Assembly (NCBI GenBank): GCA_016125165.1
Contig: WGMH01000011.1
Location: forward strand, 1 to 64,000
Length of the DNA: 64,000 nt
Reading direction: 5' to 3'
DNA from: Alphaproteobacteria bacterium
Lineage (GTDB): Bacteria; Pseudomonadota; Alphaproteobacteria; Micropepsales; Micropepsaceae
The notes under the pieces are model-generated. The model worked only from the letters and a program-made list of their open reading frames with translations. It had not been told where the DNA came from and searched no databases. Positions 32,959 through 41,023 of this stretch are shown here, in pieces (position 1 is the first letter of the stretch; every line of letters starts with the position of its first letter). The translations under genes were made by a program, and so were the position numbers.

Positions 32959-34305
32959 TTAGACCGCAGCGGTTTCCGAGAATGTTTCGACGAAGCCGAC
33001 CGGTTCGCCCTTGGCGGCAAGCGTCAGCGCATGATCGCGCATCACCGTCTGCCCACGGATGATCGTGGCGATGGGCCAGCCGGTCGTCTTCATGCCGTCG
33101 AACGGCGTCCAGCCGCATTTGGACGCAATCCATGAATTCTCGATCGTGCGCGTCTTCTTCAAATCCACGATGGTAAAATCGGCATCGTAGCCACGCGCGA
33201 TGCGGCCCTTGCCCGCGATTCCGAAAATGCGCGCCGCGCCCGCGCTCGTCAGATCGACAAAGCGTTCGAGCGACAGGCGGCCCGCATTCACATGATCGAG
33301 CAGGATGGTGGCGAGCGTTTGCACGCCGGGCATACCCGATGGGGTGTTTGGATAAACCTTGTCTTTTTCTTCGCGCGTATGCGGTGCATGATCCGAACCG
33401 ATGACATCGATCACGCCTTCGCTTACCGCTTTCCACAATGCTTCGCGGTGTTCCACAGTGCGTATGGGCGGGTTCATCTGCGCATAGGTGCCCAGGCGCT
33501 CGTAGCATTCCGGCGCAGCAAGCGTGAGATGCTGCGGCGTCGTCTCGACCGTGACAAGATCGTGCGCTTCGGCAAGCAGTGGAATCTCCTCCGCCGTCGT
33601 CACATGCAGCACATGCAAACGCCGCCCGGCCATGCGTGCCAAACGAAGCACGCGCTCGGTCGAAGCGCGCGCGGCTTCCGCATCGCGCCAGACGGGATGG
33701 GTGCGCGGGTCGCCTGCCTTCGCGAAGGATTTGCGCGCGATCAGACGATGCTCATCTTCCGAGTGAACCGCCATGCGGCGGCGCCCGCCCTTCAGCGCGG
33801 CAAGAATGTCCTCATCTTCGCTGAGAAGAAGCGTTCCCGTGCTGGAACCCAAGAAAGCCTTCACGCCGCACACACCGGGGATACGTTCGAGTTCGGCGAG
33901 CGCGCCGACATTGCCTGGCGTAGCACCCGCATAGAACGCGTAATCGCAATGCATACGGTTCTTCGCACGGAAGAGTTTGTCTTCGATGGCTTCGCGGGAA
34001 GTCGTGGGCGGGCTGGTGTTCGGCATTTCGAACACGGCGGTTACGCCGCCCAAGACCGCGGCGCGTGATCCGCTTTCCAGGTCTTCCTTGTGCTCGTTGC
34101 CCGGTTCCCGGAAATGGACCTGCGTGTCGATGACGCCCGGCAGCACGTGCAGACCTCTGGCGTCGAACACCTCGGCAGCCTTCGCGCCTGACAGCGAACC
34201 GATGGCGGCAATCCTGCCGCCGATTACGCCTATATCGGCGGGCGCGATTCCATTGGGGGTTGCGGCAATGCCGCCCGAAATTAACAGGTCGAAGCTCTGG
34301 GTCAT
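32959..34305 (-). CDS. pyrC: Dihydroorotase, class I
   Basis: A 448-residue amidohydrolase of pyrimidine biosynthesis or a close paralogue. 'VIDTQVHFREPGNEHKEDL' is the metal-binding strand, but the first histidine of the usual HxH is glutamine (Gln62). 'GVKAFLGSSTG' supplies the lysine that is carbamylated, 'MAVHSEDE' and 'LHVLHVTTAEE' the metal histidines, and 'VIGSDHAPHT' the catalytic aspartate. Length and the C-terminal 'CGWTPFDGMKTTGWP' agree with class I enzymes. Divergent from the GT4 gene. Confidence 0.88.
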   Translation of the reverse strand: MTQSFDLLISGGIAATPNGIAPADIGVIGGRIAAIGSLSGAKAAEVFDARGLHVLPGVIDTQVHFREPGNEHKEDLESGSRAAVLGGVTAVFEMPNTSPPTTSREAIEDKLFRAKNRMHCDYAFYAGATPGNVGALAELERIPGVCGVKAFLGSSTGTLLLSEDEDILAALKGGRRRMAVHSEDEHRLIARKSFAKAGDPRTHPVWRDAEAARASTERVLRLARMAGRRLHVLHVTTAEEIPLLAEAHDLVTVETTPQHLTLAAPECYERLGTYAQMNPPIRTVEHREALWKAVSEGVIDVIGSDHAPHTREEKDKVYPNTPSGMPGVQTLATILLDHVNAGRLSLERFVDLTSAGAARIFGIAGKGRIARGYDADFTIVDLKKTRTIENSWIASKCGWTPFDGMKTTGWPIATIIRGQTVMRDHALTLAAKGEPVGFVETFSETAAV

Positions 34306-34393
34306 GGCGCTCTCTTAGGCGAGGCGGAACCGGGATTCAAACCGGACAGCGGATTCATTTGACGCGCCAGCCCGCATCCCGCACAAGCCACGC

Positions 34394-35506
34394 ATGATCC
34401 TGTTCACCACGCAGAACTTCCTGCCCGATGTCGGAGGCACGCAGCTTTATGTCACCGGGCTGGCCGATGCATTGGCGGCGCGCGGTCATGAGGTCGAAGT
34501 CTACTGCGATACCGCCAGCCGGGGAGCGGCGCGCGGGGTAGATCAGGCCCGGAACTATCCTATACACCGCTTTGGCGGGCCCCGACCATGGATGCGCTGG
34601 CGAAAGGCCCGCGCGGTGATCGGGCGCCTGGCGGACCAGATCGGCCGTTCACGCGTGCGGGCGGTCGTGACAGATACGTGGAAGAGTCTGGAACTCATAC
34701 CGGCCGAATCGCTTTTGCATGCGCGCGTTTTCTGTCTGGCACATGGCAGCGAGTTCCTCATCAAGCCCGGCAGCCGCAAGGAGCGCAGACTGCGTTCGGC
34801 GCTGGCCAAAGCCAACATCGTTGCAGCCAATTCGCGCTTCACCGCCAGCCTTGCACAGCCATTCGCACCCGGCGGCACGGAAGTGCGCGTCATCCTGCCC
34901 GGCATTGTCCCACCTTCGGGCGCGCCACGTGCGCTTCCGCCGCGTGCGGACGATGGCACGATCCGCATTCTCACCATTGCAAGACTGGAACCTCGCAAAG
35001 GCGTGGACACCGTCCTGGCTGCACTCCCCGCGCTGCGTGAAAAAATCCCCGGCATTCACTACGACGTCATCGGCAAGGGTGAGGATGCCGCGCGACTGCA
35101 ACAGATGACCCAACAACTCGGGCTTTCCGGCACCGTGACATTCCACGGTTATATCCCGGACGAAAAAAAGGCCGCGCTGATATCCGGCGCGACATTGTTC
35201 GCGCTGCCCAACCGCCGCGAACCCGGTTCGGTGGAAGGGTTCGGCATCGTGTTTCTGGAAGCGGCGGCCTATGGGGTGCCATCGCTGGCCGGTGGCGATG
35301 GCGGAACCGCCGACGCGGTGGTGGATGGCGAGACAGGCCGCATGGTGGATGGCGACGATGCGGCTGCCGTGCAGCAGACACTGCTATCGATGCTAACGGA
35401 TCGCGAAGCCTGCGCCCGGCTGGGCGATGCCGCCCATGAACGCTTCTGGACCACCTTTGCCTGGGACGCGGCTGTCACGCGTTTTGAACAGGCGCTGCGG
35501 TTATGA
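34394..35506 (+). CDS. Glycosyltransferase family 4 protein
   Basis: A 370-residue GT-B fold enzyme. 'QNFLPDVGGTQLYVTGLADALAARGHEVEVY' is the N-terminal glycine-rich acceptor loop; 'LTIARLEPRKGVDTVLAALPAL' begins the donor domain; 'RREPGSVEGFGIVFLEAAAYGVPSLAGG' is the EX7E nucleotide-sugar site. It likely adds a hexose to a polysaccharide, lipid or small molecule. No evident ribosome binding site. It overlaps ygfZ by ATGA. Confidence 0.9.
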   Translation: MILFTTQNFLPDVGGTQLYVTGLADALAARGHEVEVYCDTASRGAARGVDQARNYPIHRFGGPRPWMRWRKARAVIGRLADQIGRSRVRAVVTDTWKSLELIPAESLLHARVFCLAHGSEFLIKPGSRKERRLRSALAKANIVAANSRFTASLAQPFAPGGTEVRVILPGIVPPSGAPRALPPRADDGTIRILTIARLEPRKGVDTVLAALPALREKIPGIHYDVIGKGEDAARLQQMTQQLGLSGTVTFHGYIPDEKKAALISGATLFALPNRREPGSVEGFGIVFLEAAAYGVPSLAGGDGGTADAVVDGETGRMVDGDDAAAVQQTLLSMLTDREACARLGDAAHERFWTTFAWDAAVTRFEQALRL

Positions 35507-36297
35507 GCGTTCGGCTGGAAGACCGTGCAATTGTCGCGCTTTCAGGTCCAGAGGCACGGAGCTTCCTGCAAGGTCTCACCACCAATGATGTGGAACTGCT
35601 TTCGGTGCAGAAGCCGCTCTACGCCGCGCTGCTGACGCCGCAGGGCAAAATCCTGTTCGACTTCTTCCTGTTCCAGCAGGGCGACACCGTTCTCCTCGAT
35701 GCGGTTTCCACGCAGCGCGAAGCGCTGCTCAAGCGCCTGTCGCTTTACCGGCTGCGGGCGAAGGTGGACATTGCACCGCGCGATGATCTGGCCGTGATCG
35801 CTGGCTGGCCGGGCAGCGAATGGGGCCAGTCCGACCCGCGCCTTGCCGCGATGGGTTCACGCGCCATTTGCGCACTGGCGGAAGCGCCACCGGCAAATAC
35901 AGCTGCATATCATGACCATCGCCTTGCGCTCGGCGTGCCGGAAGGAAACGATTTTCGGCAGGACCATATTTTCGCGCTTGATGCCGGCCTGGACGAACTG
36001 CACGCCATATCCTTCACCAAGGGCTGCTATGTAGGACAGGAACTGACAGCGCGCATGAAGCATCGCGGAACCGCACGCAAACGCCTGCTGCCGGTCGAAG
36101 GCACCATGCTGACACGCGATGGCAGCATTGTTGGAGGTGATGGCAAGTCCATCGGCGAGATCGAGGCTGTATTCGGCACACGCGGCTTTGCGCTGGTACG
36201 CCTCGACAGGCTTGCGGAAACCGCCGGTCAGCCTCTAACCGCCAATGGTCAGGCCGTGCGCGTCATCAGGCCGACATGGCTTGCCCTCGCCTCTTGA
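35503..36297 (+). CDS. ygfZ: Folate-binding protein YgfZ (GcvT family)
   Basis: A 264-residue GcvT-like protein needed for iron-sulfur enzyme maturation in a tetrahydrofolate-dependent way. 'LSGPEARSFLQGLTTNDV' opens the domain and 'FTKGCYVGQELTARMKHRG' contains the conserved KGCYxGQE motif with its essential cysteine. It overlaps the glycosyltransferase by ATGA. Confidence 0.92.
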   Translation: MSVRLEDRAIVALSGPEARSFLQGLTTNDVELLSVQKPLYAALLTPQGKILFDFFLFQQGDTVLLDAVSTQREALLKRLSLYRLRAKVDIAPRDDLAVIAGWPGSEWGQSDPRLAAMGSRAICALAEAPPANTAAYHDHRLALGVPEGNDFRQDHIFALDAGLDELHAISFTKGCYVGQELTARMKHRGTARKRLLPVEGTMLTRDGSIVGGDGKSIGEIEAVFGTRGFALVRLDRLAETAGQPLTANGQAVRVIRPTWLALAS

Positions 36298-36349
36298 CCG
36301 TTTCCAACATCGGATCACATTGGATGCGCAGGTCTCGACGGAGATTCTC

Positions 36350-36844
36350 ATGTTGCATCATGTCTCGGTGGGTGTGAACGACGTTGTTCGCGCGGCGAAA
36401 TTCTATGACCCGGTGCTGAAGGCGCTGGGCTACAAGCGCGTGATGGAATTTCTGCCATTTGCGGTTGCCTATGGCACCGACCATCCCGAATTCTGGGTGC
36501 AGCTTCCGCACAACCAAAAGCCCTGTCACCCCGGCAACGGCGTGCATGTCGGGTTCGTCGCGCGCTCGCGAAAGGCTGTGCAGAAATTCCACGACGCGGC
36601 GCTGGCAAACGGAGGCAGCAATGGCGGCGAACCGGGTCCGCGCCCCGACTACGGTCCGGCATACTACGGCGCATTCGTTTACGACCTTGACGGCAACAAG
36701 CTGGAAGCAACCCTGCACGCACTCGTGAAAGACGTTGCCAAGAACAAAAAAGCCAAACCGAAATCCGCCAAGGCGTCACCAAAGAAGAAAAAACCTGCGA
36801 AGGCCAAACCCGCGAAGCGCAAAGCCAAGAAGAAGCAGCGGTGA
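36350..36844 (+). CDS. VOC (glyoxalase-like) protein with lysine-rich, histone H1-like tail
   Basis: A 164-residue protein. GGAG 6 nt before the ATG at 36350 defines the start. Residues 1-125 form a VOC/glyoxalase domain ('MLHHVSVGVNDVVRAAKFYDPVL', 'YYGAFVYDLDGNKLEATLH'), with plausible metal ligands His4 and the Glu in 'LEATLH'. From about 128 the chain is almost only Lys, Ala, Pro and Ser, like histone H1 C-terminal tails, so nucleic-acid or polyanion binding is likely. It overlaps the tag gene by GTGA. Confidence 0.88.
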   Translation: MLHHVSVGVNDVVRAAKFYDPVLKALGYKRVMEFLPFAVAYGTDHPEFWVQLPHNQKPCHPGNGVHVGFVARSRKAVQKFHDAALANGGSNGGEPGPRPDYGPAYYGAFVYDLDGNKLEATLHALVKDVAKNKKAKPKSAKASPKKKKPAKAKPAKRKAKKKQR

Positions 36845-37428
36845 CAAAGACTCTCGCCACCTGCACCTGGCCAGGCACGGACCCGCTCTATCTCGATTAC
36901 CACGACACCGAATGGGGCGTGCCGGAATATGATTCCCGCGCGCTCTACGAAAAGCTTGTGCTAGACGGATTTCAGGCGGGGCTTTCCTGGATCACGATCC
37001 TGCGCAAACGCGAAAACTTCCGCAAAGCATTTGGCAATTTTGCGCCAGAGAAGATCGCGCGTTACGGCGAGCCACAGATTGGTCGCCTGCTGAAGGATGA
37101 AGGAATCATCCGCAGTCGCGCCAAGATTGAAGCGGCGATCCGCGGCGCCCGCCTCTGGCTTGAGATTGAAGAGAAGGAACCGGGCGGCTTCACCGAACTG
37201 ATCTGGAAGCACGTGGACGGCAAGCCCAAGGTCAACCACTTCAAATCCATGAAACAGGTTCCGGCCAAGACACCGATGAGCGAAAAGCTGGCCAAAGAGC
37301 TTAAACAGCGCGGCTTCAATTTCTGCGGACCGGTGATCGTCTATGCATTCGCGCAGGCTGTGGGCATGGTCAACGATCACATGATCGCCTGCCCCCGTCA
37401 CAAGGAATGCCAGAAGCACGTTCGCTAG
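36841..37428 (+). CDS. tag: DNA-3-methyladenine glycosylase I
   Basis: A 195-residue base-excision enzyme that removes 3-methyladenine from alkylated DNA. 'CTWPGTDPLYLDYHDTEWGVP' and 'ACPRHKEC' carry the cysteine and histidine zinc ligands; 'LVLDGFQAGLSWITILRKRENFRKAF' is the helix-hairpin-helix region with the base-recognition Glu/Trp residues. GTG start, overlapping the VOC gene. The stop overlaps the convergent acetyltransferase stop (CTAG). Confidence 0.94.
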   Translation: MTKTLATCTWPGTDPLYLDYHDTEWGVPEYDSRALYEKLVLDGFQAGLSWITILRKRENFRKAFGNFAPEKIARYGEPQIGRLLKDEGIIRSRAKIEAAIRGARLWLEIEEKEPGGFTELIWKHVDGKPKVNHFKSMKQVPAKTPMSEKLAKELKQRGFNFCGPVIVYAFAQAVGMVNDHMIACPRHKECQKHVR

Positions 37429-37901
37429 CCAGCCGGGACGGTAACGCGCTGCTTCATGCGCTCAATGCCTGAGGGACCGGTATAGACGCGTTCCGAGAAC
37501 GTCCAGTCGCCAATGACCCGGCGCCAAAATGCGATGGCGGGGGTATTGGAGATGAATTCCGACAAGATCCATGTTCCCGGAAAGCGCTTCATGACATCGC
37601 GGGCAAACGGCAGCCCGATACCTGCCCTGCGATGCTCGCGCCGGATGTAGAATTCGGCCATGTGTACCGTTCCATCAGCCTCGCGGCGTACCAGTGCGAA
37701 ACCCACCCGTTCCCCATCGACCATGGCCCAGAAGGGCCAGCGGTTCGCATCGCTCCAGTAGAGATCGAAATAGGGATATGCGAATGCGCCGTCCACGCGC
37801 GGCACATCGACATAGGCCGTCATGTCCTGAATGTAGTCCTGCAGCATCTCCCAGAACGCGGGCTTGTCTGCGTGCGGCGCCGCCAGGATTTCGACCGGCA
37901 T
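37425..37901 (-). CDS. GNAT family N-acetyltransferase
   Basis: A 158-residue acetyltransferase starting at the ATG at 37901, which shares one base with the queF stop (TGATG). The core is 'DGERVGFALVRREADGTVHMAEFYIRREHRRAGIGLPFARDVM' (acetyl-CoA pyrophosphate loop RxxGxG/A) followed by 'SNTPAIAFWRRVIGDW'. The substrate is unknown. It is probably translated from the queD-queF message. Confidence 0.85.
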   Translation of the reverse strand: MPVEILAAPHADKPAFWEMLQDYIQDMTAYVDVPRVDGAFAYPYFDLYWSDANRWPFWAMVDGERVGFALVRREADGTVHMAEFYIRREHRRAGIGLPFARDVMKRFPGTWILSEFISNTPAIAFWRRVIGDWTFSERVYTGPSGIERMKQRVTVPAG

Positions 37902-38356
37902 CAGCCGCGGCCGCGATACGGCGACACCCCCGGATCGGGAAGCCATGCGCCCGACGGGAGTTTTCCCGTTTGCCAGAACACATCGATGGGAATGCCACCG
38001 CGCGGATACCAGTAACCGGCAATGCGCAAAAACTTCGGCTTGATCGCGGAAACAATGCGCTTGCCGATGAAGACTGTACAATCCTCATGGAACGCGGCGT
38101 GATTGCGGAAGCTGAACAGGAAAAGCTTCAGCGATTTGGATTCGACAATGGATTTTCCGGGCACATAGTCGATCACGAAATGCGCGAAATCCGGCTGGCC
38201 GGTGATCGGGCACAGCGAGGTGAATTCGGGCGCGGTGAAACGCACCACGTAATCCGTGCCGGCCTGCGGATTGGGCACAGCGTCCAGAACCGCATCATCC
38301 GGCGATACCGGCACCGGAACCGAGCGACCAAGCTGCAAGGCTTTGCGCTTCGCCAT
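37901..38356 (-). CDS. queF: NADPH-dependent 7-cyano-7-deazaguanine reductase
   Basis: A 151-residue unimodular QueF that reduces preQ0 to preQ1 in queuosine biosynthesis. '[15 protein letters not shown]' holds the thioimide-forming cysteine and the catalytic aspartate, and the QueF signature '[15 protein letters not shown]' binds NADPH. It lies 3 nt downstream of queD. Confidence 0.95.
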   Translation of the reverse strand: MAKRKALQLGRSVPVPVSPDDAVLDAVPNPQAGTDYVVRFTAPEFTSLCPITGQPDFAHFVIDYVPGKSIVESKSLKLFLFSFRNHAAFHEDCTVFIGKRIVSAIKPKFLRIAGYWYPRGGIPIDVFWQTGKLPSGAWLPDPGVSPYRGRG

Positions 38357-38359
38357 TGG

Positions 38360-38713
38360 TCAGGCCTCGTATACGCAGGACTGGCCATAGGATGGGCGCT
38401 TGATCTTCACGCGCGCCACTTCCGGCAGTTTGACCTTCGCGCTTTGGAAAATGAACTTCGCCAGATTCTCCAGCGTGGGGTTGCCGATCTCGGCGATGTC
38501 ATTGAGCACACGATGGTCAAGCAATCCACGGATGCTATCGAGCACGGAACGCACTTCGCCCAGATCGCGCAGCCAGCCGGTCGAAGGATCGGGCTCGCCG
38601 CGCAGCGTCACCTCCACATAGAAGGAGTGGCCGTGCATGCGACGGTTCTCTGCTGCGCCCTGCCCCAAAAAGTGGGCGGCGTCGAAGCCGAATTCCTGCG
38701 TCAGTTCGATCAT
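38360..38713 (-). CDS. queD: 6-carboxy-5,6,7,8-tetrahydropterin synthase homologue QueD
   Basis: A 117-residue T-fold protein. Zinc histidines are in 'FDAAHFL' (His14) and 'RMHGHSF' (His27, His29), and 'GWLRDLGEV', 'LDHRVLND' and 'NPTLENLA' match QueD. The cysteine that precedes the HGH motif in E. coli QueD is absent (Asn/Arg there), though a cysteine near the C-terminus is kept ('SCVYEA'). It makes the second intermediate of preQ0 synthesis. First gene of a queD-queF-acetyltransferase operon. Confidence 0.88.
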   Translation of the reverse strand: MIELTQEFGFDAAHFLGQGAAENRRMHGHSFYVEVTLRGEPDPSTGWLRDLGEVRSVLDSIRGLLDHRVLNDIAEIGNPTLENLAKFIFQSAKVKLPEVARVKIKRPSYGQSCVYEA

Positions 38714-38846
38714 GGCGCGGGCGTTTCGCAGGTGCGGCGGGGCCGGTCAAGCGGCGGCGCTAACGAATTCGGGAACCGGAGGCTGGCAAGGCCGTCGCAA
38801 GCCCCTATATTTGCTAGGTAACCGACCCGAGACAACGGCAATTTCG

Positions 38847-39680
38847 ATGCGGGATCAAATTCTTCCCAGAAGTCTCCGGGTGCGCTTGCGCGCCTTTCGC
38901 CGCCTGTGCCATCGCGCCGGCGCCATTCTGGCCCGCCAGCCCTACTGGCCTCCCTTGCGGACGGGTCTGAATTTCCTAAAGGAACCGGTCATCGCCGTTG
39001 CTCTGGTGTTCGCCTCCACCACCGCAATTGCGCAGCCCTTTTATGTCCCGTCCGGCTCCATGGAGCCGACTCTGCAAATTGGCGACGAGATCGTGGCCAC
39101 GAAGTTTTCCTATGGTTACGGGCGATACGCAGTGCCATTCGGTACCGGACCGGAACCGCGCATCATGGCGGCCACGCCCAAGCGCGGCGATATCGTGGTT
39201 TTCAAACCCCTGAGTGACCCCGAACATCATTGGGTAAAGCGCGTGATCGGGCTGCCAGGCGACCGCATCCAAATGCGCGCGGGCCGGCTCTGGATCAACG
39301 ACAGGCAGCTTCCCATACGCGCTGACGGAACCGGCGTTGTCGAAAACTCCTATGGTGTGCATCAGGATGTGCCCCGTTTCATCGAAACGCTGCCAAATGG
39401 CGTCGAACATCCGATCTTCAAATGGCGTCAAACGCCCTACGACGACACCGAAGTGTTCACCGTGCCCAAGGATCATCTTTTTCTGATGGGCGACAATCGC
39501 GACGACTCTTTTGATAGCCGCGTGCCGCTGGCAGATGGCGGAATTGGCTTTGTGCCAATGGACAATCTCGTCGGTCGCGCGCGTGTGGTTCTTGGTTCGT
39601 GGGACTTTCTCGATCCGGCCAACTCACCGGCTGGCCCGTTCGGTGTACGTTTGTCGCGCTTCTTCGCGCGCGTGCACTAA
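38847..39680 (+). CDS. lepB: Signal peptidase I
   Basis: A 277-residue inner-membrane serine protease that cleaves signal peptides. One transmembrane helix ('VIAVALVFASTTAIA') precedes 'FYVPSGSMEPTL' with the nucleophile serine; 'HHWVKRVIGLPGD' has the general-base lysine; 'MGDNRDDSFDSR' is box E. The ORF track extends the frame to 38637 across queD; I start at 38847, though no strong ribosome binding site is visible. The stop overlaps a convergent gene by 4 nt. Confidence 0.93.
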   Translation: MRDQILPRSLRVRLRAFRRLCHRAGAILARQPYWPPLRTGLNFLKEPVIAVALVFASTTAIAQPFYVPSGSMEPTLQIGDEIVATKFSYGYGRYAVPFGTGPEPRIMAATPKRGDIVVFKPLSDPEHHWVKRVIGLPGDRIQMRAGRLWINDRQLPIRADGTGVVENSYGVHQDVPRFIETLPNGVEHPIFKWRQTPYDDTEVFTVPKDHLFLMGDNRDDSFDSRVPLADGGIGFVPMDNLVGRARVVLGSWDFLDPANSPAGPFGVRLSRFFARVH

Positions 39681-40096
39681 CCCGCCCAGGACGTATCGAT
39701 CCGCCAGACCACCGGCGTGGCCGTCACTGTCTGCTCACTGTGGCGCGCCTGTTCCAGCAGGTGCATTTCCAGCATTCGAATAAGCCTGCGGCGGTGGATT
39801 GCCGGGAAAATAGTGCCCCCGCTCGCATAGGGCATGACTGCGCGATCCACGACACTTTCCAGTTCCTGACGCCAATGCGTTGAACCGCTTCCATAACGCG
39901 CGCGCTTGTGCAGGAGCACGGGCAAGTGGGGCGCCGCGAGCGCTGCGACCTCATTCTCGAGAACGCTGCGCTCGCCGGGCCCATCGCCGAACCCCTGGAA
40001 CAGGAATCCCAGAACCTCGGCGAGCACCCCACCAAAGGCGTGACGCTCGGCAGGACCGGGCGCAATTTCTTCGCAAACCGCAATTGTCCATCGCAT
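39677..40096 (-). CDS. Hypothetical protein at the end of the HprK-like/sulfotransferase operon
   Basis: A 139-residue ORF with coding-like codon use on the minus strand. I do not recognise a family. It has no signal peptide; the middle contains 'EVAALAAPHLPVLLHKRARYG' and the end 'VVWRIDTSWAG'. It follows the sulfotransferase by 48 nt in the same direction and overlaps the lepB stop by 4 nt. The larger 284-residue ORF in the other frame looks like a shadow because it is Ser/Arg/Cys-rich and crosses the sulfotransferase. Confidence 0.55.
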   Translation of the reverse strand: MRWTIAVCEEIAPGPAERHAFGGVLAEVLGFLFQGFGDGPGERSVLENEVAALAAPHLPVLLHKRARYGSGSTHWRQELESVVDRAVMPYASGGTIFPAIHRRRLIRMLEMHLLEQARHSEQTVTATPVVWRIDTSWAG

Positions 40097-40144
40097 AAGA
40101 CAATGATGCGCCCGAACCCTTTAATGTGATGCTGAGAGACGTGG

Positions 40145-41023
40145 TTACGAAAAGGTAGCTTCGGAAAGGGGCAGATACGAGCCGTCTGCCTTATATCCCA
40201 GCCTTTCCATAACCTTGCCATGTGATTCGAAAATTCCGGCGCGTTGCGTATCGGAGAGCAAACCTTCCCAAGACCGTGGCTTGCCGGACCGGAAAAACGC
40301 TTCCGAGGCCCGCGGCCTTTCGCGAAATCCGACAGCGCGCTCTTCCTCCCGCAATTTGTCGAAACGGGTTGCGTCGATTGCCATCGCGATACGGGCGTCG
40401 CTCGCAACGAAACCCACAGCGGCAACAATTTTCTGGAATGTCGGGAAAGTCGACTCATGCATATCTTCGTATCGAACGGTCGTGACTTGATAAGGCGATC
40501 CAGAGAGCCAAGAACATACATTCTGGCTCCATGATCCGATGACTTCATGCAAAGGCGGTGGCAGTCGGTCTCTGCCAAGAGTGACCATTTCGTTTTCCCG
40601 CCCCATCACATCAATCGCCCAATCCACGTCTTTCCCCATATGTTTGGCGTAAGACACGGCCACATCGAACGGGTGACGGACCAGATGAATTACACCGTGC
40701 ACGTTGTCTGGCGGCATGAACCATTTGCCAGAAGGTGTTCTTCGGGCAGCATCGTGGGTTTTCATGAAAATCGGCGCGTCAATCTCGTTTGCAAACTGTG
40801 CAAACACGTCAGGCAGCCACTCATCAATCTCATCTGGCGTTAGATCCGCAGCGTTGATCGGTGCGATGTCGTCAAATAGCACACGGCGCGGAAAACCATG
40901 AAAGTCACCGTTCAACTCGTTTAGTGCGACCGGTCCGCCCTTCATGAGGGCTTGCAGCACCAGACGCGTCCATGTGTTCCCCGATTTCGGATAACTTGCC
41001 AACAGCACAATAGGGGCGCTCAT
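40145..41023 (-). CDS. Sulfotransferase domain protein
   Basis: A 292-residue PAPS-dependent sulfotransferase of the cytosolic/PF00685 type. 'ASYPKSGNTWTR' (residues 9-20) is the 5'-phosphosulfate loop with its catalytic lysine, 'LVRHPFDVAVSYAKHMG' is the 3'-phosphate motif, and 'FRSGKPRSWEGLLSD' replaces the usual C-terminal GxxGxxK motif. It transfers sulfate to a hydroxyl of an unknown acceptor. It overlaps the HprK-like gene by 4 nt, so the two are coupled. Confidence 0.88.
   Translation of the reverse strand: MSAPIVLLASYPKSGNTWTRLVLQALMKGGPVALNELNGDFHGFPRRVLFDDIAPINAADLTPDEIDEWLPDVFAQFANEIDAPIFMKTHDAARRTPSGKWFMPPDNVHGVIHLVRHPFDVAVSYAKHMGKDVDWAIDVMGRENEMVTLGRDRLPPPLHEVIGSWSQNVCSWLSGSPYQVTTVRYEDMHESTFPTFQKIVAAVGFVASDARIAMAIDATRFDKLREEERAVGFRERPRASEAFFRSGKPRSWEGLLSDTQRAGIFESHGKVMERLGYKADGSYLPLSEATFS

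Noticed and set aside
31529-33508. 659-residue version of the serine hydrolase
   Set aside because: The first 190 residues come from a different frame of pyrC; the signal peptide begins at 32938.
38772-38796. GGAAC-N16-CGTC upstream of lepB as a second stress promoter
   Set aside because: The -10 differs from CGTT and a general secretion enzyme needs constitutive expression; too weak to claim.
39724-40578. 284-residue minus-strand ORF overlapping the sulfotransferase
   Set aside because: It runs through the sulfotransferase reading frame and has Ser/Arg/Cys-rich shadow composition; the 139-residue frame is preferred.
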